A stretch of 61,104 bases of DNA from CAYLHX01 sp964383675 (GTDB taxonomy: Bacteria; Patescibacteriota; Gracilibacteria; UBA1369; LOWO2-01-FULL-3): contig CAYLHX010000004.1 in assembly GCA_964383675.1 (NCBI GenBank), positions 1 to 61,104 of the forward strand, read 5' to 3'. Both the position numbers and the translations under genes were made by a program. Below the pieces are notes generated by a model that was not told where the DNA came from, searched no databases, and saw only the letters and a list, made by a program, of their open reading frames with translations. Of this stretch, positions 1-9,258 are shown one piece after another (position 1 is the stretch's first letter; every line of letters begins with the position of its first letter).

Positions 1-11
1 AGCATAAACTT

Positions 12-1325
12 TTAAAGTTGAGCTCTCAAAATTTGGCTTCTGAGATCCTTAACCGTTCGTCCGCTGTTAATAGCACCTTCGGCCCTGGAAATGAAAGCTA
101 AGACTGTATCTATTTTTTCCTTTAGAAGTTCTGTAGTAAGTTGTTCTCGTAATGAAGTCAATTCGTCCTTGAGCGCTGTGCAATCGGCTAAAACATCATC
201 TTTTGCGCCTTCAAAATTAAATTTTCTAACTGCCGTACCAACCGCTTCTCGTAAATCCGACAGTGAGTTGATGTGTTGCGTTTTTTCTACCGGAGGTTCC
301 AGTAGAGTTTTGACACGTCTTTCAATCCCTGCCAGTCTAGCCAAGATTGTTCTTAATGCCTCTTTTTGGCTACTACTTGGTTCTTCATCCAGGACGCGTT
401 CAACTCTAACCGAGGTTCTGCCGGCGGTGTTTACCTGTGTAGATAAAATAGCGACGAGTTCATCTATAGTCATCTCTCTGGCTTTCGCTACAGCATCTTC
501 TCCTCCCGTGGCTTTTGATAATTTCAGCAATCTGGAAAAAGTACTATCGGGGATTGGTTTCTCCAAGTTTTGACGTTTTTCAGCAGCCTGACCGAGCATG
601 ATACTTAGTCGATCTAAATTTCCGCTATATTCGTTTGTGATCAGTTTGTTTGCTTGAGTAATGCTTATTGCGCCTGAGCGGATTAAGTGTTGTATCGAAT
701 TAGGCAGGTTTAAATAAGCAATCCTATTTCTAATGGTGGCAACTCCAATGTTTATTTTTGCAGACAGCAGTTCCATTGCGTCACCGGCATTGGTCGCTTC
801 ACCTTTTCTGATCATGTTCTGAATCATTCTATCGAATGCGATAGCCTCTTCCATGGGATTGTGCCCTTTTCGATCCATATTCATTATTACCGAAAGATCA
901 TAGAGATTTTCCATGCTGGCATCCCAAATAATTTCCACTTGAAAAGTGGCGTCCCCTGTAGCTAAAGCTTTTCGATATCTTCTTTCTCCATCAACAATGA
1001 GAAATTTCAAACTTTGATCCGCATAACTGTAGTATGGTACGACTTTTGCGGCAACTTTTTGAGATTCGTCGGTCTTTGCCTCGTCAAAATCCTGCCTGGG
1101 CTGATCGTGTCGAGGAGTTATAAGCCCCGTGGGTACTTGAAAAATTCTGTGTTCGTAATTTGGGAGACGGGTAAGAACTCCTATTCTGCTACCATCCGCT
1201 GCCACTACTTCATCCCCTTTAACCGCACTTTCAAGGTTGACCTCTAAATCTTCGGAAGTTAAAAGAGGAGCGGCGCTGGAAACATCAACTGCTTCATCTA
1301 GTCTTGCTGCGGTACTTTCAGGCAT
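12..1325 (-). CDS. ParB-like partition/nuclease-fold protein
   Basis: The protein has 437 residues. A ParB N-terminal domain is visible: a PRHDQPRQDF box at about residues 71-80, the signature DGERRYRK at about 112-119, and a third box around NMDRKGHNPMEEAIAF near 150. A helix-turn-helix follows at about 190-230 (IGVATIRNRIAYLNLP). The C-terminal 180 residues are helical and charged, and may dimerise. ParB proteins bind centromere-like sites and clamp on DNA using CTP; related proteins act as regulators or on plasmids. No parA lies in the window, so a chromosome-segregation role is not shown. The N-terminal 60 residues before the ParB box are longer than in minimal ParB. The ATG start is followed by the 744-residue unknown upstream on the same strand, 40 nt away, so the two may be co-transcribed. 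Confidence 0.8.
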   Translation of the reverse strand: MPESTAARLDEAVDVSSAAPLLTSEDLEVNLESAVKGDEVVAADGSRIGVLTRLPNYEHRIFQVPTGLITPRHDQPRQDFDEAKTDESQKVAAKVVPYYSYADQSLKFLIVDGERRYRKALATGDATFQVEIIWDASMENLYDLSVIMNMDRKGHNPMEEAIAFDRMIQNMIRKGEATNAGDAMELLSAKINIGVATIRNRIAYLNLPNSIQHLIRSGAISITQANKLITNEYSGNLDRLSIMLGQAAEKRQNLEKPIPDSTFSRLLKLSKATGGEDAVAKAREMTIDELVAILSTQVNTAGRTSVRVERVLDEEPSSSQKEALRTILARLAGIERRVKTLLEPPVEKTQHINSLSDLREAVGTAVRKFNFEGAKDDVLADCTALKDELTSLREQLTTELLKEKIDTVLAFISRAEGAINSGRTVKDLRSQILRAQL

Positions 1326-1365
1326 ATTGGCTGTTTAAATTGGAGTTTTTTATAACATTTGTGAT

Positions 1366-3600
1366 TTATTGCGTCAATTTTTTTCTTATCTCTTCAGGTG
1401 TAAGGTAGAGCAGTTTTATATCAATAGGTTGAGACAGATCTTCAAAAACTTGAATGCGAGCTTCAATTTGATCTACTTCAAAATAATCCAGAAAAAACTC
1501 CAAATCCGCATAGCTGGCACGAGCTTTGAAAAGTAGTTCGATAATCCGTTCTCTTCTGTTAAGTCTATCTATGTACGAATCATATAATTCTGCCGCATCC
1601 GGCAAACTGTTTCCACCAATTGCTTTTTGGAATTCATGGAACTCTTCTTCCGATAAACTATCTATCAATTCGTGAGCTTCTTCACATTCGTAGTCGGTTT
1701 TCAACTTTTTTGCCAATCTATATTTTTCGCGGTAGAGCCTATTGAGAGGCGTATTACCCTTTCTAATTTTTCTGTACAGATAGTCATGCCAGGTTTCCAA
1801 AGTGGTAACATTAATTCTGGACACTGAAATATCATCTATTGTCGTTCCCGCTTGAGTTGCAATACGCAGATAACGCCAAACGGTTTCGGGCGATTTACTA
1901 TCTTTGTCCTCTCTTTGTAAACTTGCTGGAAAATGATCAATATCATACATATAGCCTAAAACCCTCCATCTGTCCGCGCGGTGCAACCGTTTCCATCCCT
2001 GCTCTATTTTACGATCAAGTTCTCCTGTGGCAAGATTCAGCCAAGACCAAAAAACCACTTTTCGTCGCAAATTTTCATTGGTAAATGCAAGCCCTCTCTC
2101 CTCAATGTATTTTATTTTGTTGATCATTGCGGTGACATAGCCTCTATGTGTATCCAAAAGCCATTGAGGGGGATCTATTTTTCTTTCTTGCAGAATATTT
2201 TGGAATTCATTTTTGCCTTCAACAACATGTTCCGCCCTATCTTGGATTGGCGCAAGTGAGCGGCTACCAAGATTGGCTTTGGCCTTAATTGGTAAATCCG
2301 CTTCATGAAAAACGCGTACCCTTTGCCCTAGCGCCTCGGGGGTGGCCGTCCTTACAGAAAAAGAATCATATGGATGGCCAATGCGATCTAGAAAAATCTG
2401 AGCAGCAATGCGATCGTGAGTGGCGCGGCGAGGTTGAATAGGATCTATTTCCTTATGCGGATAGTGTAAATCTCTATGCCTAGACAATCTACGCTCCATG
2501 GCAATGGTGGCAATTATGTTTTTAATCACTACTTCATTGAGATGCTGCCCATGCACTCCCATATAGGGGCCATAATATTCCGGCATTAACCCGTGTTCCT
2601 CAAATTCAGCGATATGCTTATAAAGTTTCTCTCCGTTTTTGTGCGCCTTTATGAGGGAGTTGATAGTTTTTTGAGGAATGGCATGTTCTTCACAAATAGC
2701 CAAAGTAAGTTCAATATCTACCAAGACTTTTTTCAAGGATTTTTCGCTGTAAGTAAACCACAAAAGATGAGGTGGAGTTTGTACATCATGTATTGCGAAA
2801 AATTCGAGCAATTTCAGTGTGGTTGTTTTGTTGAACCTTTCACGGTAACGCCCGATCAAGGAAATACCAAAATATCGTTCAACCTCAATTATAAGTTCCT
2901 CTTCGGGGAGATCTCGTATATCGTCTACCCAATCGGTTGAAACACGGCTCCAAACGGCAACGGCCTCGTTGCGATTTACGTGGCCGCCCGGGTTCAAAGC
3001 AATCTCCAATTCTTTCCGGACATGTGGATTATCATGCCCGGTAAGCTCTTCCATATCGGTGCCGAAGTAAATTAAATACAGTTTCAAACCATACTTACGG
3101 TAATAAGGCGAATATCTGTTTAAAAGAACATGATTCAGACTTGTACCGGCATTCATAAAACTCTCAATCAATTCGTAAAGGTCGCGTTTCAGAATGCTTC
3201 TTATTCTTTCAGCAACACCCGAATTCTTGTGTGGTGCGTTTTTGATCATAGATTCCATGAGAACTTCGTCAATTTCATCCGGTACTTCCGGAATTTCAAA
3301 TTCAAATTCTCTTTGACGACATAGGTTAACAAATCTGTTGAAGGCACCTTGGGGAATCAGAAAAAGAGCATCGGCTATATCCATGATTTCAGAGACTTCC
3401 AGGTTGGTTTGACGGGCTATTTGGGCAACTTCAAGATCATCTTGGATTTCGTCTATTGTCGCAGCTATTTGAAGCGCTTTTCTTGTTCTGTCAACCAAGT
3501 CTTCGGGACGTAAAAATCGTCCATCTTCCTTTTTTTCGAAAAGTCGCGCATCGCACTCTTCACGTCTATTGATGTATTCCACAGCCCTATTAATGCCCAT
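1366..3600 (-). CDS. Large helical protein of unknown function
   Basis: I do not recognise this 744-residue protein. It has no signal peptide and no evident membrane segment, so it is probably cytoplasmic. It is rich in charged and aromatic residues and looks alpha-helical throughout. The N-terminal 100 residues (EVAQIARQTNLEVSEIMD) resemble a helix-turn-helix-like bundle, but no family can be named. A Tyr/His-rich stretch near the middle (GPYMGVHGQHLNEVV) and a His-rich stretch (RHRDLHYPHKEIDP) stand out without matching a catalytic motif I know. It starts with ATG and ends 40 nt before the ParB-like gene on the same strand, which suggests an operon. Confidence 0.7.
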   Translation of the reverse strand: MGINRAVEYINRREECDARLFEKKEDGRFLRPEDLVDRTRKALQIAATIDEIQDDLEVAQIARQTNLEVSEIMDIADALFLIPQGAFNRFVNLCRQREFEFEIPEVPDEIDEVLMESMIKNAPHKNSGVAERIRSILKRDLYELIESFMNAGTSLNHVLLNRYSPYYRKYGLKLYLIYFGTDMEELTGHDNPHVRKELEIALNPGGHVNRNEAVAVWSRVSTDWVDDIRDLPEEELIIEVERYFGISLIGRYRERFNKTTTLKLLEFFAIHDVQTPPHLLWFTYSEKSLKKVLVDIELTLAICEEHAIPQKTINSLIKAHKNGEKLYKHIAEFEEHGLMPEYYGPYMGVHGQHLNEVVIKNIIATIAMERRLSRHRDLHYPHKEIDPIQPRRATHDRIAAQIFLDRIGHPYDSFSVRTATPEALGQRVRVFHEADLPIKAKANLGSRSLAPIQDRAEHVVEGKNEFQNILQERKIDPPQWLLDTHRGYVTAMINKIKYIEERGLAFTNENLRRKVVFWSWLNLATGELDRKIEQGWKRLHRADRWRVLGYMYDIDHFPASLQREDKDSKSPETVWRYLRIATQAGTTIDDISVSRINVTTLETWHDYLYRKIRKGNTPLNRLYREKYRLAKKLKTDYECEEAHELIDSLSEEEFHEFQKAIGGNSLPDAAELYDSYIDRLNRRERIIELLFKARASYADLEFFLDYFEVDQIEARIQVFEDLSQPIDIKLLYLTPEEIRKKLTQ

Positions 3601-3653
3601 AAATGCTTTAAAAAAGGGATTGATCTTAACTTAATTTGGAATATATTGAAAGC

Positions 3654-4832
3654 ATGAAAAAACCAATACTTCTTTTGCTGACTATTTTGATTTTAAGTGC
3701 TTGTACGCCGCAAACCGATGAGGAGACTAAGGTGGAAATTGAGAATACTTTTCCAACAGAAAATAATGGCGATGATACAAGCCCCGGCGTAAACGAAACT
3801 TCTCTACCTCTGGAGGTGCCGGAGGGATTTAAGATTTCGGAGTGGGTCACCGGTGTTTCGGGAGCGCGCGTTTTGGTTGGGCCCGATCAGTTGGGTAATT
3901 ATTGGCTGAGCCGCACCAAGCAGGGAATCGTTTCGAATATTCAAATTGACGAAAACGGCAATGTGGAAAATGTTTCCGACATTTTTACCGGACTAAATCA
4001 ACCGCACGGTTTGGCACTGGATCCGGAAAGTGGGATGGTTTTGTATATAGCTGAGACCGATAAAATTTCCATGGTTGAACTTTACACCGAAGGTCAGTTG
4101 GAAAAGCTGGCTGATTTTCCCGCAGGTGGCAGACACTACACTCGTACATTACTATTCGGTCCGGATGACCGGCTTTACATTTCGATCGGCTCCAGTTGTG
4201 ACACCTGTACTGAAGGAGATGAGCGCTACGCCACTATTTACGTGATGGACAAAAATGGTGAGAATTTTGAAGAATTTGCGGACGGATTGAGAAATGCGGT
4301 CTTTATGGCTACCGACCCGGTAACCGGAGAGATCTGGGCCACAGAGATGGGACGCGACTTTTTGGGAGATGATTTGCCGCCGGACGAAATAAATATCATT
4401 GCCGATGGAAAGGATTACGGCTGGCCCTATTGTTATGGCAATCAGGTGAGAGACTCTCAATTCAAAAGTAATGAAATGCCGGATTATTGCGAAACTACCG
4501 AGCCGGCAAAAATTGAATTGCAGGCACATTCCGCACCTTTGGGACTGGCATTTATTCCCGAGGAGGGCTGGCCCGAAGAGATGTGGTTGGATCTGATTGT
4601 GGCCTACCACGGCTCTTGGAATCGCAGTGAGCCTACCGGCTACAAATTAATGTGGATTCAGCTGGACGATGAACGCAATGAGGTGAGCCGTGAAGATTTT
4701 ATCACCGGCTGGCTGAGCGACGAGGATGAAAAGCTGGGCAGGCCGGTGGATGTTTGGGTTATGCCCGGAGGGTTGATGTATGTGACCGATGATAAGCGCG
4801 GGGTGATCTACAAAATAGAGTATCTGGGATAA
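3654..4832 (+). CDS. PQQ-type glucose/sorbosone dehydrogenase-like lipoprotein
   Basis: Translation from ATG 3654 gives a lipoprotein signal (MKKPILLLLTILILSAC) with the lipobox Cys at residue 17. An upstream TTG at 3636 would only add residues before the signal, so 3654 is preferred. The mature part has repeated beta-propeller blades typical of the soluble glucose/sorbosone dehydrogenase family: NQPHGLALDPESG, then LLFGPDDRLYISIGSSCD, GLRNAVFMATDPVTGEIWATEMGRD, DYGWPYCYG, and a closing RPVDVWVMPGGLMYVTDD. Family members oxidise sugars with PQQ at the cell surface, but many relatives have unknown substrates. Four or more cysteines in the mature part (CDTC, C-rich YCYG region) could form disulfides. 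The protein would be anchored outside the membrane. The gene stands alone between divergent and co-directional neighbours. Confidence 0.8.
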   Translation: MKKPILLLLTILILSACTPQTDEETKVEIENTFPTENNGDDTSPGVNETSLPLEVPEGFKISEWVTGVSGARVLVGPDQLGNYWLSRTKQGIVSNIQIDENGNVENVSDIFTGLNQPHGLALDPESGMVLYIAETDKISMVELYTEGQLEKLADFPAGGRHYTRTLLFGPDDRLYISIGSSCDTCTEGDERYATIYVMDKNGENFEEFADGLRNAVFMATDPVTGEIWATEMGRDFLGDDLPPDEINIIADGKDYGWPYCYGNQVRDSQFKSNEMPDYCETTEPAKIELQAHSAPLGLAFIPEEGWPEEMWLDLIVAYHGSWNRSEPTGYKLMWIQLDDERNEVSREDFITGWLSDEDEKLGRPVDVWVMPGGLMYVTDDKRGVIYKIEYLG

Positions 4833-4896
4833 CTAGAATACAGACAAAATTGATTGTATTGATTTTGGAAATTTTCTCTAAAGGAGTATAGTTGAG

Positions 4897-5862
4897 GTGA
4901 TTAACCCCTCTACTATGAGCCCAAAAAAACATATTGAGTCTAGTCCCTATGAGGTTTTTTTGCACCTGATGATGATTGCCATGATCATTGTGAGCGTGGT
5001 GAGTCTGATTACGCTGGTGGTGCAATACATAAACCTGCTCTTCCCCGATGAGCTGATCTGGTACGGTTCGGCTTATGACAATATTCGCTTGAGTTCTTCG
5101 ATTCTGCTGGTGAGTTTTCCGGTTTTTGTTCTGACTTCCTGGCTGATCAATAAAGACATGAAAGACAAGCCGCAGCTCAGCGAGATGGGCGTGCGCAAAT
5201 GGCTAATCTATCTGGCGCTTTTTATCGCCGCTCTAACCATCGTGATCGACCTGATTCAGTTCGTGAACAGCTTCTACAGCGGCGAGCTCACACTCCCCTT
5301 CTTTTGGAAAGTCCTGACTGTTCTGTTGGTGAGCTCCGTAACCTTTGGATACCTCAAATGGGATCTTGGCCGTGAGCGCAAACCTTCCAAGTTGCCGCGT
5401 GCTTTTGCCTTTTTGAGTTCGGGCTGTTTGCTGGCTATTTTGGCGGTGGGGTTTGTCTTTGCCGGCAGTCCGCAGCATCAGCGCATGGTGCGCCTGGATG
5501 AAGAGCGCGTGCAAGATCTGCAGTCACTGGAATATGAAGTGATTGAGTACTGGAGACTGAAGGAGGAGTTACCGAGTGAATTGTCCGATCTGGAGCGTGA
5601 CGGTTATTATTTCGAGCTACCGCTGGATCCGAGAAGCGGTGAGAGCTATCAATATCAGGTATTGGGGGATCTGAAGTTTGAGCTGTGCGCCGATTTTGAC
5701 TTAACAAGCTTGGAAAATCAGGCCCTGCCGGATCGCTATATGGGAGCGGCTCAATTTGAACATGAGGCCGGCGTGGACTGCTTTGAAAAGGAGATCGATC
5801 CGGATTTTTATGAGAAAAATGTGCCGGAGGTGAAGCCACTGCTCACGGAGCCGATTAAGTAA
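4897..5862 (+). CDS. Polytopic membrane protein, DUF5671-like
   Basis: The protein has up to 321 residues. Four to five hydrophobic segments occupy roughly residues 20-45, 60-85, 100-125, 135-155 and 175-195, followed by a soluble C-terminal domain of about 120 residues with Cys pairs. The N-terminus (SSPYEVFLHLMMIAMIIVSV) resembles the DUF5671 membrane family, which is common in CPR genomes and has no known function. The start is uncertain. A GTG at 4897 lies 10 nt after an AAGGAG, while an ATG at 4915 follows a GAGGTGAT motif at 4894-4901. I cannot assign a function. The soluble tail (SLEYEVIEYWRLKEELPSEL) recalls pilin-like C-terminal domains attached to membrane proteins, which is only an impression. 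Confidence 0.65.
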   Translation: MINPSTMSPKKHIESSPYEVFLHLMMIAMIIVSVVSLITLVVQYINLLFPDELIWYGSAYDNIRLSSSILLVSFPVFVLTSWLINKDMKDKPQLSEMGVRKWLIYLALFIAALTIVIDLIQFVNSFYSGELTLPFFWKVLTVLLVSSVTFGYLKWDLGRERKPSKLPRAFAFLSSGCLLAILAVGFVFAGSPQHQRMVRLDEERVQDLQSLEYEVIEYWRLKEELPSELSDLERDGYYFELPLDPRSGESYQYQVLGDLKFELCADFDLTSLENQALPDRYMGAAQFEHEAGVDCFEKEIDPDFYEKNVPEVKPLLTEPIK

Positions 5863-5988
5863 AAGGTGTAACTTTTTGGGTCCTGAGGGCGATGAAGATG
5901 GCGGTATTTACTAGTATTCCGGGTTACTGAAACAGGTTCAAGTATTCGGAAAGGACAAATAAACGATTGCGGCTGTACCCTGTGATTT

Positions 5989-6014
5989 CTTTTAAGAGTT
6001 TTAACTCTTAAAAG
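5989..6014. repeat. Perfect 12-bp inverted repeat in intergenic gap
   Basis: Arms CTTTTAAGAGTT (5989-6000) and AACTCTTAAAAG (6003-6014) are separated by 2 nt. The element lies in the 400-nt gap between the DUF5671-like gene and the AEC transporter. No long T-run follows it, so it may be an operator or a weak terminator. Confidence 0.6.
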
Positions 6015-6159
6015 TATTGACCAATCTATTTGCACTGTTGAAGCTTATTTCTAACTCCTTTTCTATCATTTTTATGTTAACGATTGGTTTTGAAAAGAAG
6101 AGGGATGAATGGTTTCAGATTGATAGTGTAAAATTTCGTTTTTTGTAAATTCAGATAAT

Positions 6160-6193
6160 CTTATCTCCATAATTACTTAAAAATGGAGATAAG
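6160..6193. repeat. Perfect 11-bp inverted repeat upstream of AEC transporter
   Basis: Arms CTTATCTCCAT (6160-6170) and ATGGAGATAAG (6183-6193) flank a 12-nt loop. The repeat lies about 60 nt upstream of the -10 box of the AEC transporter gene. It could be a terminator for rightward transcription (an AT-rich tract follows) or a regulator site. The rest of the 5863-6248 gap shows no gene I can support. Confidence 0.5.
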
Positions 6194-6248
6194 TTAAATT
6201 TTATTTCCATTTATCGTTAATGTCCAAAATGTGAATTTTCCTATTTTG

Positions 6249-6257
6249 TGTTATAGT
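6249..6257 (+). promoter_or_regulatory. Extended -10 promoter box, short leader
   Basis: TG at 6249-6250, one base, then TATAGT at 6252-6257 form an extended -10. The ATG at 6264 follows after 6 nt, so the transcript would be leaderless or nearly so. No good -35 is visible. Confidence 0.55.
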
Positions 6258-6263
6258 TTACTC

Positions 6264-7190
6264 ATGGAATACTTCTTCAGTCTGCTGCTGAAAATCATCC
6301 CGCTGTATCTGCTGATTCTGGTGGGTTATCTGGCCAGCAAGAACGAAGCGATTCGCAAAGAAACGATCTCGGCGGTGCTGATTTATGTGCTGGCGCCGGT
6401 GGTGGTCTTTCACGGCGTGATCAATATGGAACTGCAGGCGGAGCTACTTACTCTGCCTTTTTTGATGTTCGGACTCTGCACTTTGGCGGCGGTGGTCTTT
6501 TATTTTATCGGCAAGCTTTTCTGGCGGGAGCCGGGTGACGCGCACAAGAATATTCTGGCTTTCGCGGCCAGTCAGGGGAACGCGGGTTATTTCGGCATTC
6601 CGGTGGCGATTATTTTGTTCGGTGAGGAGATTTTGGGAATTTATCTGTTTCTGTGGGTCGGGGCCTATATTTTCGGTTTTACCGGCGGTTATCTGGTGGT
6701 GGCGAATGGTCGGCATAGTTTTAAGGAAAGCCTGAAGAAGTTTCTGAAAGTGCCGGTGATTTATGCCTTTTTGGTGGCTTTGATTTTCAATGTGGCGGGA
6801 ATCGGCGTGGGCGAAAATGTTTTGAGTGTGACCGAGAAGTTCACCGGCGCCTACTCGATTTTAGGTATGATGATTTTGGGCCTAAACCTGGCCAATTTGA
6901 AGCGCACTTCGCTGGACTGGCCCTTTACCTTTTGGGCCTTCGTCTCGCGCTTTGTGTTTTGGCCATTATTGGCTTATGTTGTGATCTTCCTGGACCAAAA
7001 TTATTGGCACCTATACAACGAGGTGATTTATCAGCTGTTGATCTTGATCTCCATCGTCCCAATCGCCGCCGACACCGTGGTCTTCGCCACCGAATTCAAA
7101 ATTCACCCACAAAAGATTGCTTTGACCGTGTTTCTGAGCACCCTTTTTGCACTGGTGTATATTCCGGGGGTGTTGTGGGTGGTGGGGTAG
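6264..7190 (+). CDS. AEC (auxin efflux carrier-type) family transporter
   Basis: From ATG 6264 the protein has 308 residues and about ten hydrophobic segments. The family pattern is clear: an N-terminal half with LLILVGYLASKNEAIRKETI, a central NAGYFGIPVAIILFGEE motif (the NxGxxGxP-like signature of AEC carriers), and a C-terminal half with GAYSILGMMILGLNLA and LLILISIVPIAADTVVFA. AEC proteins are secondary carriers in the inner membrane that export organic anions or small molecules such as malate; the substrate here cannot be told. A GTG at 6231 would extend the protein by 11 residues, but the -10 box lies inside that extension, so ATG 6264 is the better start. The gene ends 20 nt before the truncated end of the CRISPR array and is not evidently connected with it. 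Confidence 0.85.
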   Translation: MEYFFSLLLKIIPLYLLILVGYLASKNEAIRKETISAVLIYVLAPVVVFHGVINMELQAELLTLPFLMFGLCTLAAVVFYFIGKLFWREPGDAHKNILAFAASQGNAGYFGIPVAIILFGEEILGIYLFLWVGAYIFGFTGGYLVVANGRHSFKESLKKFLKVPVIYAFLVALIFNVAGIGVGENVLSVTEKFTGAYSILGMMILGLNLANLKRTSLDWPFTFWAFVSRFVFWPLLAYVVIFLDQNYWHLYNEVIYQLLILISIVPIAADTVVFATEFKIHPQKIALTVFLSTLFALVYIPGVLWVVG

Positions 7191-7210
7191 GGAAATAGTA
7201 TACTGCCGAT

Positions 7211-9084
7211 AAAGGACTGGTTTAGACTACTCATATGCTTTTGGGTTAAATGATAAGTAGTTTCTACGACTTATATTTCAAAGGACTGGTTTAGACCGAG
7301 CTAATACGGATGCGCTCAAAGTTTTTATCGTTTCTACGACTTATATTTCAAAGGACTGGTTTAGACCCAGTTAAAAAAGAGACGATTCCCGATGTGTTTC
7401 TACGACTTATATTTCAAAGGACTGGTTTAGACCAAATCTCTTCTCAGTGATAGTTACACTGGTTTCTACGACTTATATTTCAAAGGACTGGTTTAGACCA
7501 GATTTATCACTTCTTTCCCCAGTATTTGTTTCTACGACTTATATTTCAAAGGACTGGTTTAGACCTTGAAAGAGTCAACCCTCTGGCTTGGCGAGTTTCT
7601 ACGACTTATATTTCAAAGGACTGGTTTAGACTTTTATCGTATTAAAAAAGCTGCGAAGTCCCCTGGTTTCTACGACTTATATTTCAAAGGACTGGTTTAG
7701 ACTTGTTGAAGAACCGATTGTGGAGTTTCTACTCTGTTTCTACGACTTATATTTCAAAGGACTGGTTTAGACTTATAAGGTATCGAGATAGACTTTACAT
7801 TTTCGTAAATATGTTTCTACGACTTATATTTCAAAGGACTGGTTTAGACAAAAGATCATCTAGGTTTAGACTTTCTACATAGTGTTTCTACGACTTATAT
7901 TTCAAAGGACTGGTTTAGACAAGAAGAGTTTGCATTTGCAATATCAGACCTAGTGTTTCTACGACTTATATTTCAAAGGACTGGTTTAGACGACAATGGA
8001 TTCATAGCAAGGTTCACCGCTCAGTTTCTACGACTTATATTTCAAAGGACTGGTTTAGACCGAAGTTGATATTGGCAACAGAAAAGTTCGGATGTTTCTA
8101 CGACTTATATTTCAAAGGACTGGTTTAGACATGAAGACAGGACTCAAGGTTATGATACGGTTTCTACGACTTATATTTCAAAGGACTGGTTTAGACCTGG
8201 CGCGCATCGTGGAAAATTTCGGTTCCCGTTTCTACGACTTATATTTCAAAGGACTGGTTTAGACTACAGGGACCATTGACGCCCCATTAGCCACGAGTTT
8301 CTACGACTTATATTTCAAAGGACTGGTTTAGACTACAGGGACCATTGACGCCCCATTAGCCACGAGTTTCTACGACTTATATTTCAAAGGACTGGTTTAG
8401 ACTTGATTATAAGACCAGTTCTTCGGTTCACGAGTTTCTACGACTTATATTTCAAAGGACTGGTTTAGACCTGAAACTGAAAACTATTTTGATCTTCCTC
8501 CAGTTTCTACGACTTATATTTCAAAGGACTGGTTTAGACCCACAACCTTCTTCATCTTCAATTTACCCTCATCGTTTCTACGACTTATATTTCAAAGGAC
8601 TGGTTTAGACTATGCAAGTAATAAAAAAACAAATACACGGGTTTCTACGACTTATATTTCAAAGGACTGGTTTAGACCCGCAAAGGAAGTTAAAAATAAA
8701 ACTAGGGGTTTCTACGACTTATATTTCAAAGGACTGGTTTAGACCCGAACTCCCTATCCTTATCAACCTTTATCAGTTTCTACGACTTATATTTCAAAGG
8801 ACTGGTTTAGACAGGCATTAGGCTTGAAGGCCTGGACTGGAGTTTCTACGACTTATATTTCAAAGGACTGGTTTAGACCAGAGAAACGGCTACCGCTCTT
8901 GAACCTAGTTTCTACGACTTATATTTCAAAGGACTGGTTTAGACAAAGGTTGCATGGTTTTCCTGAGCCTGATGAGTGTTTCTACGACTTATATTTCAAA
9001 GGACTGGTTTAGACTAGAGTCGCTTGCGGCACTATTTGCGCTTGAATGTTTCTACGACTTATATTTCAAAGGACTGGTTTAGAC
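7211..9084 (-). CRISPR. CRISPR array, 27 full 37-nt repeats plus one truncated
   Basis: The plus-strand repeat begins GTTTCTACGACTTATATTTC and ends GACTGGTTTAGAC, 37 nt in total and essentially invariant. Full copies start at 7260, 7330, 7396, 7462, 7528, 7595, 7666, 7736, 7813, 7884, 7955, 8024, 8094, 8160, 8228, 8297, 8366, 8434, 8503, 8574, 8641, 8708, 8776, 8842, 8908, 8978 and 9048. A 17-nt remnant (7211-7227) keeps only the last part of the repeat. The 27 spacers are 29-40 nt, mostly 29-34. The spacers at 8265-8296 and 8334-8365 are identical. The truncated repeat marks the left end as the old, leader-distal end, so the leader should lie on the right next to cas2. That places crRNA transcription on the minus strand, the same direction as the cas genes. 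In that orientation the repeat starts GTCTAAAC and ends GTAGAAAC, which I recall as similar at both ends to the longer repeat of one published CasY locus. Confidence 0.97.
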
Positions 9085-9258
9085 CCCAAAGATGCCTTTG
9101 GCAAAAGGAAAAATGATATATGTCAAAATTGCATCGATTAATTTTAAATACAAAATGGCTTTCTAAAGACAAAACTTCGGTGCAAATCTGTAAAATTGAC
9201 AAATTCATATGAATGGCTGAAAAAAGACAAAAAGCTTCATTTTATGGGGCAGTAAACT
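9085..9258 (-). promoter_or_regulatory. Candidate CRISPR leader
   Basis: This AT-rich stretch lies between the intact terminal repeat and the hairpin/anti-repeat element, the expected place for a leader. A small inverted repeat CCAAAG/CTTTGG (9086-9100) touches the first repeat. On the minus strand a TATATCAT stretch near 9110-9120 is a possible -10. No open reading frame is supported. The assignment rests on array polarity. Confidence 0.5.

Noticed and set aside
3636..3653. TTG start of the sugar-dehydrogenase-like gene
   Set aside because: It would put six residues before a perfect lipoprotein signal; the ATG at 3654 is better.
8612..9012. Two plus-strand frames within the CRISPR array
   Set aside because: They are translations of the CRISPR repeat (the same peptide recurs every unit) and not genes.
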